NCBI RefSeq assembly: GCF_026151205.1
Contig: NC_087078.1
Location: forward strand, 9,130,675 to 9,194,674
From: Bolinopsis microptera
Taxonomy: Eukaryota; Ctenophora; Tentaculata; Lobata; Bolinopsidae
Direction: 5' to 3'
DNA: 64,000 bases
Shown here: piece after piece, positions 49,588-60,766 of the stretch
Position numbering within the stretch: the first letter of the stretch is position 1
Layout: each line of letters begins with the position of its first letter
Notes under the pieces: model-generated
What the model was told of the DNA's origin: nothing
The model's input: the letters and a program-made list of their open reading frames with translations, nothing else
The model's database searches: none
Translations under genes and position numbers: made by a program

Positions 49588-49672
49588 ATGTGACGTCACT
49601 ACACGTGGTATGACGTCACTACACGTGATATAACGTCACTACACGTGATATGACGTCACTGCACTGGCTAGC
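49588..49672. promoter_or_regulatory. Array of four TGACGTCA-like and CACGTG motifs
   Basis: About four 20-bp units (TGACGTCACTACACGTG plus spacer). TGACGTCA is the full CRE palindrome bound by CREB/ATF factors and CACGTG is an E-box. It lies within or downstream of the minus-strand gene at 49.7-51.9 kb. Regulatory function is inferred from motif identity only. Confidence 0.5.
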
Positions 49673-49712
49673 AACAACAGTAGTACATGGAAGCGACGAG
49701 GGAAGCTAACAC

Positions 49713-51931
49713 TTGGAATGCAGATGGTCCGTGGTGGGAGTTATTGAAGGGGGGCGGGTCCTCCGGCGGTTGACACTCTCGCGCATATTTACACATCTTC
49801 TCATCTAGCTCCTTAATAGCTAGCGCTTCTGGGCGCTGAAATATTGGGATTAGTATTCTAGTCTAGCTCCTTAATAGCTAGCGCTTCTGGGCGCTGAAAT
49901 ATTGGGATTAGTATTCTAGTCTAGCTCCTTAATAGCTAGCGCTACTGGGCGCTGAAATTTGGTTAAATTAGGTGCAACTACAACCTAAATTTGTATGTTT
50001 CTGATAATTCCTTATATGCTAGAAAGGGAAAATGGTCTTTTCATGTAAAGGGGTCGTTCACATATTACGTACGTAATCACTTTTGGACAATTTTACCCCC
50101 CCCCCCCCCCTCCGTAATAGTTTTACACATAGCTATTGTGTCAAATTACACTAGCGTAATCATTTGGAAACCCCCCCTCCCCGGTCCCCCTCAGCTGATT
50201 ACGTAATATGTGAACGACCCCAAAGGTAACTGTTCAACATTTTTATGTGATTACATCATGTTCTCAATAGATGTAATTAATGCGAAGTGCTGTAATTAGT
50301 TTATAGATGTAGATTGTAGTCACGTTGAAACGTTGAACAGTTTCCTCTCTGAAAAGATAATTTTCCCTTTCTCGTATATACGGAATTATCAGAAATTTAT
50401 CAGAAACATCACAACAATTCGCTTCATGAATAATGTTATCCTATCCGAATATTACATTCCTAAATGTGCACTAAAAGAAGAAGAACTTACCGCAGTGGAT
50501 TTAGAAGATACAGTTTTATCAACAATATAGCTCCCAATCTCTGAACCATTCCAACAGTCCAGATTATAATCGCTGATGGAAATGTTCAGCAGCGAAGTTG
50601 TTGTTCCAAGATCCAAGGGCGGGAAATTTAGCCCTAACTTTTCACGGCATTTCGGTAGGTGACTTACAGCTGCTGAAAAGAAAATGTTATTTGTACTGTA
50701 TATACAGGTAATGTGTGGGCTAGACGCTTCATTGAAAATGACTATGAAAAGAACACATCTTTGTCGACATTTTGTAGAATTTGTAAACTCATATCAGCCC
50801 CTCAATTCTGATTAAGGTCCAAGTAATCTTTGGGGGGGGGGGGGGGGGGGGGGGGCTGACCATATTAAAGTAATCTTTGCTATAAGATGACGTCACTAAC
50901 TTTTAGGGGAGGAAGTGGTAGGAGGAGGAGGAGAGCTAGAGGAACGAGGATCTGAAACTGCTTCTCTTCTTGATAATCTTATATCTGATAAAATACCTTC
51001 ATTTGACCCGTGATACACCTGAAGAAGGTTAATAGGTTAATTAATCAGTTAATTTAAATGACAAATTAATTGGTTAGTTGATTAGATATCAGAAAACAAG
51101 TTGGTTAGCATGTTAACTTTGAAATGTAACTTTATCTAAATGGAAATATTCCTCCTCGATGGTGGATGTATTGCTTGTACTGTATACTCAATAACAATGA
51201 CAGCAAAGAATAAAGTACCCAGAACCTCGACATTTCGCGTGCCTTGCTCTACCAAGCAAGGCACGCGAAATGTCGAGGTTCTGGGATCATTCCCCAGTTG
51301 TCCCTAGTTTTTCAGAATTAATCATCACCTATAGACAGCATGAGAGTAGGCCCTGCCATCTCGAAGTGATAATAATAATTAAATGTTTCGCAGATTGGCA
51401 ATTGATCGGTGTAGTTGGTGTTGTACACACTGCACTGATAATGATATCACGTTGAACGTGTAATGTAAATATAGTGTGGATACATGCGAATATATATTCT
51501 AAATATCTGATAAACTAACATATTCCTCAGCTAGTAGTTGGTTAGGGACATTGCTCAACTTCTCTTCAGGAACCATGCTCTCCTGACTCCGGCTGTAATC
51601 TAAACTTCCTGTTGAGCGCTTGTGTGAGTCAGGCTGGACACACTTCATGTACGCCTGAAATAAAACTTGCTTTATTAAGAGAATCAGAACGAGAACAATA
51701 CTTCTGCTTATAAAGTTTTCAAATCATATCAATTTGAATTTAGTGGGGGCTCCCGAGGATGATGTTTGAAAGAGATCCTATTACTGCGTCACGTATTTGG
51801 TTCATTTGCAGTAGTTGTGACAGTGAACGATTCGATTGAACACCTTGGAATAGAAGAGGAGATGGCAGTTGGAAACTACTGAATGATAACTGTGATTTGG
51901 CGCGCGCGAGCGCAGCATTCAGCGCACGCAC
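49713..51931 (-). CDS. Unidentified minus-strand gene, 4-5 exons
   Basis: Exons in coding order: 51931-51785 (ATG start MRALNAALARAKSQL; phase 0 out, donor GTAATA), 51654-51520 (AYMKCVQPDSHKRSTGSLDY...), 51018-50901 (VYHGSNEGILSDIRLSRREA then a Ser/Pro-rich run) and 50672-50491 (AVSHLPKCREKLGLNFPPLD ... ISISDYNLDCWNGSEIGSYI). Phases 0/0, 0/0, 0/1 and 1/0 agree, and acceptors such as TTTTCTTTTCAG are strong. A weaker fifth exon is 49777-49713 (SVNRRRTRPPS). No membrane helix or enzyme motif is seen. I do not recognise the protein; the Ser/Pro-rich part suggests a cytoplasmic regulatory protein. The 3' end is not found. Exons 2-4 are the most certain. Confidence 0.6.
49804..49962. repeat. 58-bp tandem repeat, 2.7 copies
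   Basis: Units start CTAGCTCCTTAATAGCTAGC at 49805, 49863 and 49921; the first two are identical or nearly so. Each contains an AGCGC...GCGCT dyad. Confidence 0.95.
50050..50221. mobile_element. Small MITE, copy B
   Basis: Same termini as 46120-46194 (GGGGTCGTTCACATATTACG and complement), with a longer interior containing a C-run. AAAG-like bases flank both sides. It lies in or near the 3' part of the minus-strand gene. Confidence 0.85.
50832..50856. repeat. Poly-G tract
   Basis: A run of about 24 G in the intron between minus-strand exons 50901-51018 and 50491-50672. Confidence 0.9.
51218..51285. repeat. Perfect 31-bp-arm hairpin with 6-base loop
   Basis: CCCAGAACCTCGACATTTCG and the following 11 bases are repeated in perfect inverted form after the loop CTACCA. 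It is intronic to the minus-strand gene, between exons 51520-51654 and 50901-51018. It may be a small foldback transposon, an RNA hairpin or an assembly artefact. Confidence 0.95.
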
Positions 51932-52025
51932 TTGATGTTAACAAGAGCGCGCTATTTTATGCATAAGATTCGCACCGCGCGCTCCGTAGACGATAAAACG
52001 ATCGTCGCGAAATTTCGTGACACAT
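51885..52025 (-). promoter_or_regulatory. CpG-rich promoter/5'UTR candidate
   Basis: A locally CpG-dense patch (GCGCGCGAGCGCAGC, ACCGCGCGCTCC, CGATCGTCGCG) in AT-rich surroundings overlaps the candidate first exon (ATG at 51931) of the minus-strand gene. Placement and composition suggest its promoter. I see no clear TATA box. Confidence 0.4.
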
Positions 52026-54528
52026 AATATTGACAATTACATTTAAGTGTTTTAGTTACTTCGCGTATAAATAGCATAATTACAAATATTTGCCAATATA
52101 AAAATTTTACCAACATAGTATAAACTACCGATATAGTATGTTTATCTGTATAATAAATTTAGTATTTACTTACTTACTTTGATACTTATATACCAATATA
52201 ATATTTTAATATATAGTACAAGAACATTCACTGTCTGACTTAGTTATTATTTGATAAAATAAGATTTGTGTAATCAGGCCTACTGTTAGAGTACTACAGG
52301 AGGAAAGTAAGGTACCTTTTGGTGTAAATCATAACAGCGTGTACACTAAGTTGTTTACACATACATTTATGTATATTGTTTGTCCATGTTATAATATGTT
52401 GTTTATTATGTTGAATTTTCAAACTATTTACAGTAAGGTTCTACGTCGTACCAACTTCTACTTGATGAAACCCCCACCGCCCCACGGCCCCGAAACGTAC
52501 CTTGTACAGTCCATATTCAAAGTTAAATGAGTATCGTATCTTATTGAAATCTGAAATCTGATGAGTTATGCATACATGTGAATTGATAAGAGAATATGAT
52601 AAGATAAAAATAAAATATTACGCCGAAGATGTATAACAAGTTTATAATGACAGCTAAACGTACATATATCTATATATAGTGTTAAGTATAACTACTGCAA
52701 CAGTAACTAGTTTTATGTATTGTAGATAAATCTTATATATAGTACAAGAACATGCGATGTCTGAAATTAAAGCGTTGTATGTAATAAAATAAGATTATGT
52801 AGAGATCATGTAAGTGATTATTAGTACACAAGTAGAAAGTAACGGTACTTTTGTATTAATCATAACTACTAGGTGACACTAAGTATTTTACAATACATCC
52901 TGTCCCCATCAGGTTCGCAGTTCATCTAGTTTGTCCATTCCTGACCACAGCTTTTGTACAAGTTTTACCGCGCAATTAACAGCATCAAATATATCTGCAA
53001 ACAGTCAGGAATGTTAATAATCAGTTGCCTCGTTGTGTATATTATAAATATTCAGTTATACGTTGCGAGGTAGACTTAAGGTACATACGCTCAGTACACA
53101 CTTCTATACCTTGTTACCCCCCCCCCCCCCCCCCGGCCCCCCGTACCTTGTTACCTTGTTACAGTACCATATTCAAAGTTAAATGTAAGTATCAGCTCAT
53201 CTTATTCTAAATCTGTAAATCTAATGTGTTATCAGTAACTGTGAAAATGATAAGAGTATAAAGATAAGAGTATAACTAATATATAATATAGCTAAGAGTA
53301 TAACGCTAAGTTTATAAATGACTAGCCGTAACAACTGTACTATATAGCTATATATAGTGTTAAGTATTAACACTTCAACAGTAACTAGTTTTATGATATT
53401 GTAGATAAATACTACAGTATAGTATAGAAAACTATGCGGAGTGCAAATTATACAGCGGTTGCTATGGAAACAGAGAGAATATAAGTAAGAGACATTGTAC
53501 GTGATTTAATTAGTACACACAAGTCATAACAGTAACAGAGTACATTGTAGTATTACTACTACTACTACTAGGTCGGAACTAAGTCATGTCTACAATTCTA
53601 CATATATATCCCTGTCCCGCATCAGGGTTCGCAGTTCCTCTTTAGAGTTTGTCCCAACTTCCTTTAGTAACATAGACATATAACTTTGTTTCAATTTCGG
53701 TCGGCCTTGCTGTGCTCTACCATGCAAGTTCCCATAAGACTAAATCACTGGCCAGTAGCTCAGGATGTCTGACATTATAACAAAGTACATTATAATACAT
53801 GTAATTATAGCAAATATAACTTTATACTTTTTAAGTTATACATACACTAAAAATAAACAACACTAACTAAATTGCCTTACATTAAAAGTAACACTTATTA
53901 GCAATTAGGCTATAATCAGTTAGAGTTATTTTTCAGTGTTAATTTGGGCACGTGATTGTAACTGATTGCTAACTGAGGCGGTTTTGAAAAAGTCTATTCA
54001 AATGTATTTAAACTGGAACACATTAGTTGTCGAAAATTAAGTGCTTCTTAAAAGTCACAATGGTGGTCTTCATGTTAAATACGGGACAATGGCGGGACAT
54101 GTGGTGGACAATTCAAACTTGATGTACCGTCACAATAGTGACTTAAATATACCAACAATAACATAAAGTGAAGGCAGACCCCCAGTCAAGGAACATGGTC
54201 AGCTACCAGTGCAACATAAAGTGACATGTCCTTTTAAACAATAGTAGATACACTATAGTATGGTAGATACAATACCTAATAAACTGCAACATGTTGCAAA
54301 TCTCATGGGAATAAGTTTTAATATAGAGCACGCCAAAACATAAAATATTAAACATATAATATACAACAATAAAATATAAAACATAAAAATATATACAGCA
54401 TATTAATATAATGAAGATTGATAATACGATATGACGATTAGTTAAACACGGAGCAGGCACTGCAACTGAGTGGGATCAAGCAAGCAACACGCAGGAATAT
54501 CACATTCTAGGTCACTCTAATATCAGAT
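52026..54528. repeat. Degenerate tandem repeats of about 660 bp, no gene
   Basis: Matching marks recur at a 656-708-bp spacing: CATATTCAAAGTTAAATG (52510, 53167), TATATATAGTGTTAAGTAT (about 52675, 53348) and AACTAGTTTTATG (52706, 53382), each embedded in longer diverged similarity. Roughly 52160-53660 is 2-2.5 copies. The remainder to 54528 is AT-rich without supported genes. Confidence 0.65.
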
Positions 54529-54895
54529 AATCTATACTAATAATCTCAAGATGTGTGTTCGTTCGAGAGTGCGTGAGACACTTTAATACAATATTACCAA
54601 ACTGCCGTTATTATTAGAGTACTAGTGTAACCCGGTGCCTACGGCCGGGAGTTAACTGTCGCAGTTGAAATGTAAAAGTATAAACCCGCCTATTACATTC
54701 GAAAACATGCATTACATTTTCGTAGTTAAACCGGTGCGAAAGCATGAAGTCGCTCAGTCCAAACAGACCGCAATTTAATTGTTAGTGCCACTCACGTATC
54801 TAATAGGTAATACTTGATAGGGAATCTTGAGGTCTACTGCCAAATTACCTAATTATATAGCAAATATGTTATGGGGGAGAGAGTGAGAGTGGGAG

Positions 54896-54962
<67 letters not shown>

Positions 54963-55155
54963 TAGTATCTCATTTGGGTCACAAAATAATCAATTAAACC
55001 ACTTACCACCGGCCAATTTAAAAAACCTTAGTCATTTGGCTTGGTCAGAGTTTTGTCGGCACTATACCGAACTCTAACTGTTTTCTTGATTGAGCCGTTA
55101 GGAAATTACACGCGAACGAACGAACACACATCTTGAGATTATTAGTATAGATTAT
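54529..55155. mobile_element. 0.63-kb element with long terminal inverted repeats and an AC microsatellite
   Basis: Terminal inverted repeats of about 36 bp (TCTATACTAATAATCTCAAG, then ATGTGTGTTCGTTCG) face each other. The interior has an (AC)30 tract at 54899-54960 and a CCCGGTGCCTACGGCCGGG hairpin. Ends of the form ATCTATACTAATAAT with a CCCGTG/CGGG hairpin resemble non-autonomous Helentron-type elements; this assignment is tentative. Confidence 0.65.
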
Positions 55156-55440
55156 GAAATGTTAGTCAGTTCACACAGGTAACCAGATAAGTTCCCCGTT
55201 GTAATCGTCTTCCTACTACCAGTAACATAACACCTACATCAAGTGTTCTACCCGTTATCACACCTGGCCTCAATAATACAAAAGTCTAATACGAAAGTAG
55301 ATCATATTACTGTTAGAGAGGTGTGGAACCCTTTCAGATGAAGCTGAACGCAATTAACACACGTCTTTGAAAGCAATGCTTCAATAAACCCCTCCAGTCC
55401 TTTGTTAATTAAAATATATCATCATGTAAACATGATGATA
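55156..55440. other. Short unique stretch
   Basis: Nothing recognised. Confidence 0.4.
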
Positions 55441-55745
55441 TTATCTCCCTCTCCCTCTCCCTCTCCCTCTCCCTCTCCCTCTCCCTCTCCCTCTCCCTCT
55501 CCCTCTCCCTCTCCCTCTCCCTCTCCCTCTCCCTCTCCCTCTCCCTCTCCCTCTCCCTCTCCCTCTCCCTCTCCCTCTCCCTCTCCCTCTCCCTCTCCCT
55601 CTCCCTCTCCCTCTCCCTCTCCCTCTCCCTCTCCCTCTCCCTCTCCCTCTCCCTCTCCCTCTCCCTCTCCCTCTCCCTCTCCCTCTCCCTCTCCCTCTCC
55701 CTCTCCCTCTCCCTCTCCCTCTCCCTCTCCCTCTCCCTCTCTCTC
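55441..55745. repeat. CCCTCT hexamer array, about 50 copies
   Basis: About 300 bp of uninterrupted TCCCTC hexamer (polypyrimidine; GAGGGA on the other strand). The open frames across it (Ser-Pro, Arg-Glu and Gly-Glu repeats) are artefacts. Confidence 0.98.
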
Positions 55746-56577
55746 AGTGCCGGTAGTGAGATCACTATTAATGTAACAGAGGTTGTTACACTGCACTACT
55801 TAGGCAGACATAGTTTATACAGTATATAGAGTTGTGTGTACAATGTGGTCCACATACAAATAGGCTCTTCCTGGACTTTACATGAACTATAACACTAGTA
55901 ACCACGGTAACTGTAGATTATTCAACTAGTATTTACCATGGTAACAATGTGACCAGTTTCTACTTTGACGAGACTTCTCTCAATAATTTTATGGGTGTTC
56001 CACAGGGTTCTATAATAGGGCCATTTCAAGGTGAACACCGTAAGTTGTTCACACAGATTTATCACTACGTACAAGAAGATACATAATAATACGTATAATG
56101 TGTATTTTGCATAGTTTTGCACATGAAATCAATTGGTAAAATTCAGATTCTATTGTATAAAAAGCTTAACTTGGGGATCATTATCATTTTGGGCTTCCAT
56201 GGTTGAAAATTCCTTGAAAAAATATAAAATCCTCAATCTATTTTGTGAACTGAATGAGAACATTTAATATTTGGTATATCGGGTGAGATGCCGTACAGCT
56301 GAGTAAGATGAAATTATAAGTAACATGTAATTTCGCTAAGAGTGTATCAAATGCCACTACTTCATGGTAATGTCAGGTGATATGTAAAATGTAAGCCAGA
56401 CAATCCAATGAAAATGTTCACATAATAATACACATAATAAGTAATAACATAATATAATAATAATGCAGACATAATATTATTATCCTGTGCACGAGGAACG
56501 TGAAGGAAGTACATGATTTATTTCCTACTGAGACTTTTATTTGTCTAGCTAAGTACCGAATTAGAATATTCATCATA
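55746..56577. other. AT-rich stretch without a gene
   Basis: No supported gene or repeat family. Confidence 0.4.
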
Positions 56578-56868
56578 ATATTTATATGAAATTTATATGA
56601 AATATATATGAAATTTATATGAAATTTATATGAAATTTATATGAAATTTATATGAAATTTATATGAAATTTATATGAAATTTATATGAAATTTATATGAA
56701 ATTTATATGAAATTTATATGAAATTTATATGAAATTTATATGAAATTTATATGAAATTTATATGAAATTTATATGAAATTTATATGAAATTTATATGAAA
56801 TTTATAATTTGAAATTTATATGAAATTTAAATGAAATTTATAAGAAATTTATAAGAAATTTATAGATA
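56578..56868. repeat. 11-bp minisatellite, about 25 copies
   Basis: Tandem TTTATATGAAA units; variants accumulate at both edges, while the centre is homogeneous. Confidence 0.97.
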
Positions 56869-57256
56869 CTATGAAACTAGAATAAAACCAACTACAGTAC
56901 AGAAATTTGAGAAGGTTAGAATATGTTTTTATGCACATACGTAATGGGGGTGTCGACTGTCGAGGGGGTGAACACAGTAAGGTTAAGAGTCTAGAGATTA
57001 GGTGCCTGTCTAAACATTTTTCATTTTCACTAATAATAATATGTGGAGTTGAAATATTTCACTAACGTAGCTTCATCATGGTGTTCGAGTGAATCAGTGT
57101 AACGTTACGACAGAGAAACACGTAAAACGAGTTAGAGTTGCCATGGTAACAACTACACCACGTTACAGTACGACAGAACACAAGGAATACAAATTTAAAA
57201 TCTGTTACAACAGTAACTGTTAAGATAATAACAATATCATAAGATTTAGATTTAAT

Positions 57257-57291
<35 letters not shown>

Positions 57292-58567
57292 GTCATGTCC
57301 GTCTATGTCCGCCGTCCTGTCCTTTTTGGATTCTATGAGACAACGGACGTGTTTTTTGGGACATTGGCGGACACGGACGGACATTGGCGGACATTGGCGG
57401 ACTCGGACGGACATTGGCGGACTCGGACGGACATAAGCGGACCCGGACGGACATTGGCGGACTTGGATGGACATTGGTGGACATTAGCGGACATTGGTGG
57501 ACATTAGCGGACAAACATTTTGAGGACTGAAGAGTACTGAAGAGTACTGAAGAGTACTGAGGAGGATGGCTGCGAAGGATGGCTGAGGAGGAGGAGGACT
57601 GAGGAGGACTGAGAAGGAGGAGGACTGAGGAGGATGGCTGAGGAGGATGGCTGAGGAGGATGACTGAGAGGGAGGAGGAGGAGGAAGAGGAGGAAGAGGA
57701 CTGAGGAGGAGGAGGAGAAGGACTGAGGAGGAGAAGGAGGACCCAGGAGGAGGAGGACCCAGGAGGAGGAGGACCCAGGAGGAGGACCCAGGAAAAGGCC
57801 CCAAGAGGAGGAGGAGGACTGGGGAGGAGGAGAACTGTTGAGGACTGATGAGGATGACTGAGGACGAGGAGGAAGAGTAGGAGGAGGACTGAGGAGGACT
57901 GAGGAGGATGGCTGAGGAGAATGACTGAGAGGGAAGAGGAGGAGGAGGAGGAGGAGGACTGAGGAGGACTGAGAAGGAAGAGGAGGACTGAATAGGAGGA
58001 GGAGGAGGGGGACTGGGGGAGGACTGAGGATGAGGAGGAGGACTGAGGAGGACTGAGGACTGAGGAGGAAGAGGAGGGGGATGAAGAGGAGGAGGACCCA
58101 GGAGGAGGACCCAGGAGGAGGAGGACTGTTGAGGACTGATGAGGAGGACTGAGGACGAGGAGGAGGAGTAGGAGGAGGACTGAGGAGGGGAGGAGGAAGA
58201 GGACTGAGGAAGATCAGGAAGACCCAGGGGGAGGAGGAGGAAGAGTAGGAGGAGGAAGCATCTAAATGTTATTTCCATTTTTTCCCGTTTTTGTCCATTT
58301 TTGTCCGCTCTATTTTTTGTCCGTTTTGAAAATATAGGGTACCGAACGGACAAAAAACATGATCCCCCTATAACAGCAAAAATTGAACATTTTATTTAGC
58401 AATTTAGGTGTCCATTAATGTCCGCCTATGTCCGCCTATGTCCGTCTATGTCCGCCTATGTCCGCCTATGTCCGCCTATGTCCGCCTATGTCCTGTCCTT
58501 TTTGGATTCTATGAGACAAGCGGACATAGACGGACGTGACACCCCCCCCCCCCCCCCCCCCCCCCCC
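57257..58567. mobile_element. 1.3-kb element capped by poly-G/poly-C with polypurine core
   Basis: Flanked by the direct repeat TTTAAT (57251-57256 and 58568-58573). It starts with about 34 G then TGTCATGTCCGTCTATGTCC and ends with the inverted counterpart followed by about 27 C. Both sub-terminal parts carry arrays of GGACATTGGC or TGTCCGCCTA and a shared TGTCCTTTTTGGATTCTATG segment. The core 57510-58260 is a GAGGAGGACTGAGGA-type polypurine tract. The 289-residue frame on the minus strand is a translation of that tract, not a gene. Confidence 0.8.
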
Positions 58568-58608
58568 TTTAATATTAATATAATTTACTAAAAAGAAAAA
58601 GAAAGATT

Positions 58609-58836
58609 ATGATGCTGGAGCCAGGCCACTTTGCGCGAAAAGACGCGAAGAAACGAATTTGTTACTGTTACAGTGTTAGTGAAAGCAAATACAAAATGAA
58701 TTGGTACGAGATAGCGCTGGTACAGCAATGTTCATGTACTGGCCAGAGAGTCGACGAATTTCTTGTTGTTGTTAATACACGTAGTAGCAAATCTAGCAAC
58801 GACTCTCGTGAGGGCTGCCAGACCTTGGGTCAGAAT
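58609..58836 (+). CDS. Orphan open frame, possible exon
   Basis: A 76-residue + strand frame reads GHFARKDAKKRICYCYSVSE, then YKMNWYEIALVQQCSCTGQ and VDEFLVVVNTR. Composition is protein-like, with paired cysteines, unlike the low-complexity surroundings. It starts 36 bases after the 57257-58573 element and its target duplication and stops before the 59039 foldback element. A donor-like GTAGTA follows NT. Function not recognised; it may be a gene fragment disrupted by insertions. Confidence 0.3.
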
Positions 58837-59038
58837 TGATATGACCACCATATACGTCATTATGTACAATTAACATGCAAGCTTCTGGTGTATAATTAGT
58901 GATGTGATCCATGGATTTAATATAAGCTCCAGGTAAGGGATGACAGTGTGAAGAGGATAAGATTATGTCGCAGATGGTGTGTTTGGATTTGACATGATTG
59001 TCTGGATCTTGTCTAAGACTTTTCGCCTCGATGCAGCG

Positions 59039-59768
59039 TTAAGGGGGCCGGGGGGGTCTTCATCAAAATCCTCTCGAAATCGAGTTTATAGTTGTTTCTG
59101 ATAGAAGGGAGTGATATCTATCAGCTGCTTTTGGTCCCATGGAAAAATATTGTTCCTAGCCGAAATTATCGCCGGTCAAAGGTCAGCGCTTATGTGTAAT
59201 TGTATTGCGCGAGCATTGTATTTCGCGCGTTCTGAAAATCGAGTCTAAAAATCTATCTTCTCCTACATTTTTTGAGCAATCACCCTCAAACTTTCAGGAT
59301 ATGTTCTTAGGATCAGTTTGAAGAGAACTCTAGAGCCAGAATTTTGAGATAGGCCTTTAAAGATTTTAAATTCGATTTTGAAAATCTTGGACCTCTAAAA
59401 ATCAAGGTCCAAAATTTTCAAAATCGAATTAAAAATCTTTAAAGGCCTATCTCAAAATTCTGGCTCTAGAGTTCTCTTCTAACAGATCCTAAGAACATAT
59501 CCTGAAAGTTTTAGGGTGATCGCTCAAAAAATGTAGGAGAAGATAGATTTTTAGACTCGATTTTCAGAACGCGCGATTGAAAATCGCTCGCGCAATACAA
59601 TTACACATAAGCGCTGACCTTTGCATTTGGCCGGCGATAATTTCGGCTAGGAACAATATTTTTCCGTGGGACTAAAAGCAGCTGATAGATATCACTCCCC
59701 TCTATCAGAAACAACTATAAACTCGATTTCGAGAGAATTTTGATGAAGACCCCCCCCAGCCCCCTTAA
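59039..59768. mobile_element. TTAA-flanked foldback element (copy 2)
   Basis: A 730-bp near-palindrome homologous to 4130-4865, with TTAA at 59039-59042 and 59765-59768 and G-rich/C-rich ends. Arms meet near 59395-59405. Differences between its two arms are fewer than those between the two copies. Confidence 0.85.
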
Positions 59769-59771
59769 GAT

Positions 59772-59928
59772 CACAATGGTTAAGGAAGTTATCTTCATTT
59801 TCAATGATACCAGAACCAAAGACTATATTGCACCAGGATCATATTCGCTCAACGCGAGGAGTTGTGCAATGTGCACTGATCCCCAGTCTTGTGATATTCG
59901 TAAGGTCTGCTACAATACAGTATTGTAA
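59772..59928 (+). CDS. Orphan open frame after the foldback element, possible exon
   Basis: Reads MVKEVIFIFNDTRTKDYIAP, then SLNARSCAMCTDPQSCDI and VCYNTVL before a stop. It has five cysteines, as in the frame at 58609, so the two may be pieces of one cysteine-rich gene separated by the inserted element. No splice site was confirmed. Confidence 0.25.
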
Positions 59929-60652
59929 CAATACTATCCAACAAGTTGCCATGGTAACAACTACACCACGTGACAATACAACAGATCACATGACAGTACT
60001 ACAGATCACTACCCAACATGTTACACTTGAAACGTTGTTACAGTTTCAGAGGTCGTATTACAAACCGTATATATAATTTTGAATTTGGGGACAGTGTGGG
60101 GCTGATTGGTATTTGATATTTGATATTACGGTTTCTAGAGAGGCAGGCAGCTGTGGGAGTATGTTTCAGGGAATAGAAACTATATTCAGTGGCTGAGTGT
60201 AGTTTTAGTTCATTCCTAGTAGTAACCATGGTAATTAATAAAGTTTTAAGTTATAATCGTATTATTCTCAGTTCTGAAGTTCAATTCTATATATATCATA
60301 TTCTTTCTAAACTGTATTTCAAAATGTCTAAAGTCTTAAATTACTAACATTTTAGCAACATCATAAAGTGAGACAGAATTAAGAGGAGATTATACAGCGC
60401 CGTCTCTCTGATGAACACTCCCATTACATTAAACGTTAAAGAAACGTTATAATAATGATATGCAATAAAAGAAGTAATATAATATGCACTAAAGTGCACC
60501 TTGCATGTTGCTGAGTGGAGCTAGCAATACGAATAGAGCTAGTAATACAGTTTAGAATTATGAAATACAGCGATGAGGTAGTTAGAATGTAAGCTCTGTG
60601 GAAAGTGAGATGTATCACAGAGTTTTTTGCTCCCTACATTTTTATCTTATAG

Positions 60653-60766
60653 ATATTTCACACAAGCCGAAGTTTGAACAATATAACCCCCCCTGGCCCC
60701 TCCCCCTTTCGATTTCATACCGGCCCCTCCCAGTAGACTACATCGCTCCGGCACCTGTAGAGCGAG
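60653..60766 (+). CDS. Candidate exon, proline-rich
   Basis: A strong acceptor (CATTTTTATCTTATAG) and strong donor (GCGAG/GTACGT) bracket a frame reading DISHKPKFEQYNPPWPLPLS, then YRPLPVDYIAPAPVER. The minus strand is also open here with an acceptor-like CTCTACAG, so orientation is not certain. Neighbouring exons were not found. Confidence 0.35.

Noticed and set aside
55402-55796. Open frames coding Ser-Pro, Arg-Glu and Gly-Glu repeats
   Set aside because: All derive from the CCCTCT hexamer array read in different frames.
57484-58353. 289-residue Ser/Pro/Leu-rich minus-strand frame
   Set aside because: It is the translation of the polypurine core of a transposon-like element, with no splice sites or complex sequence.
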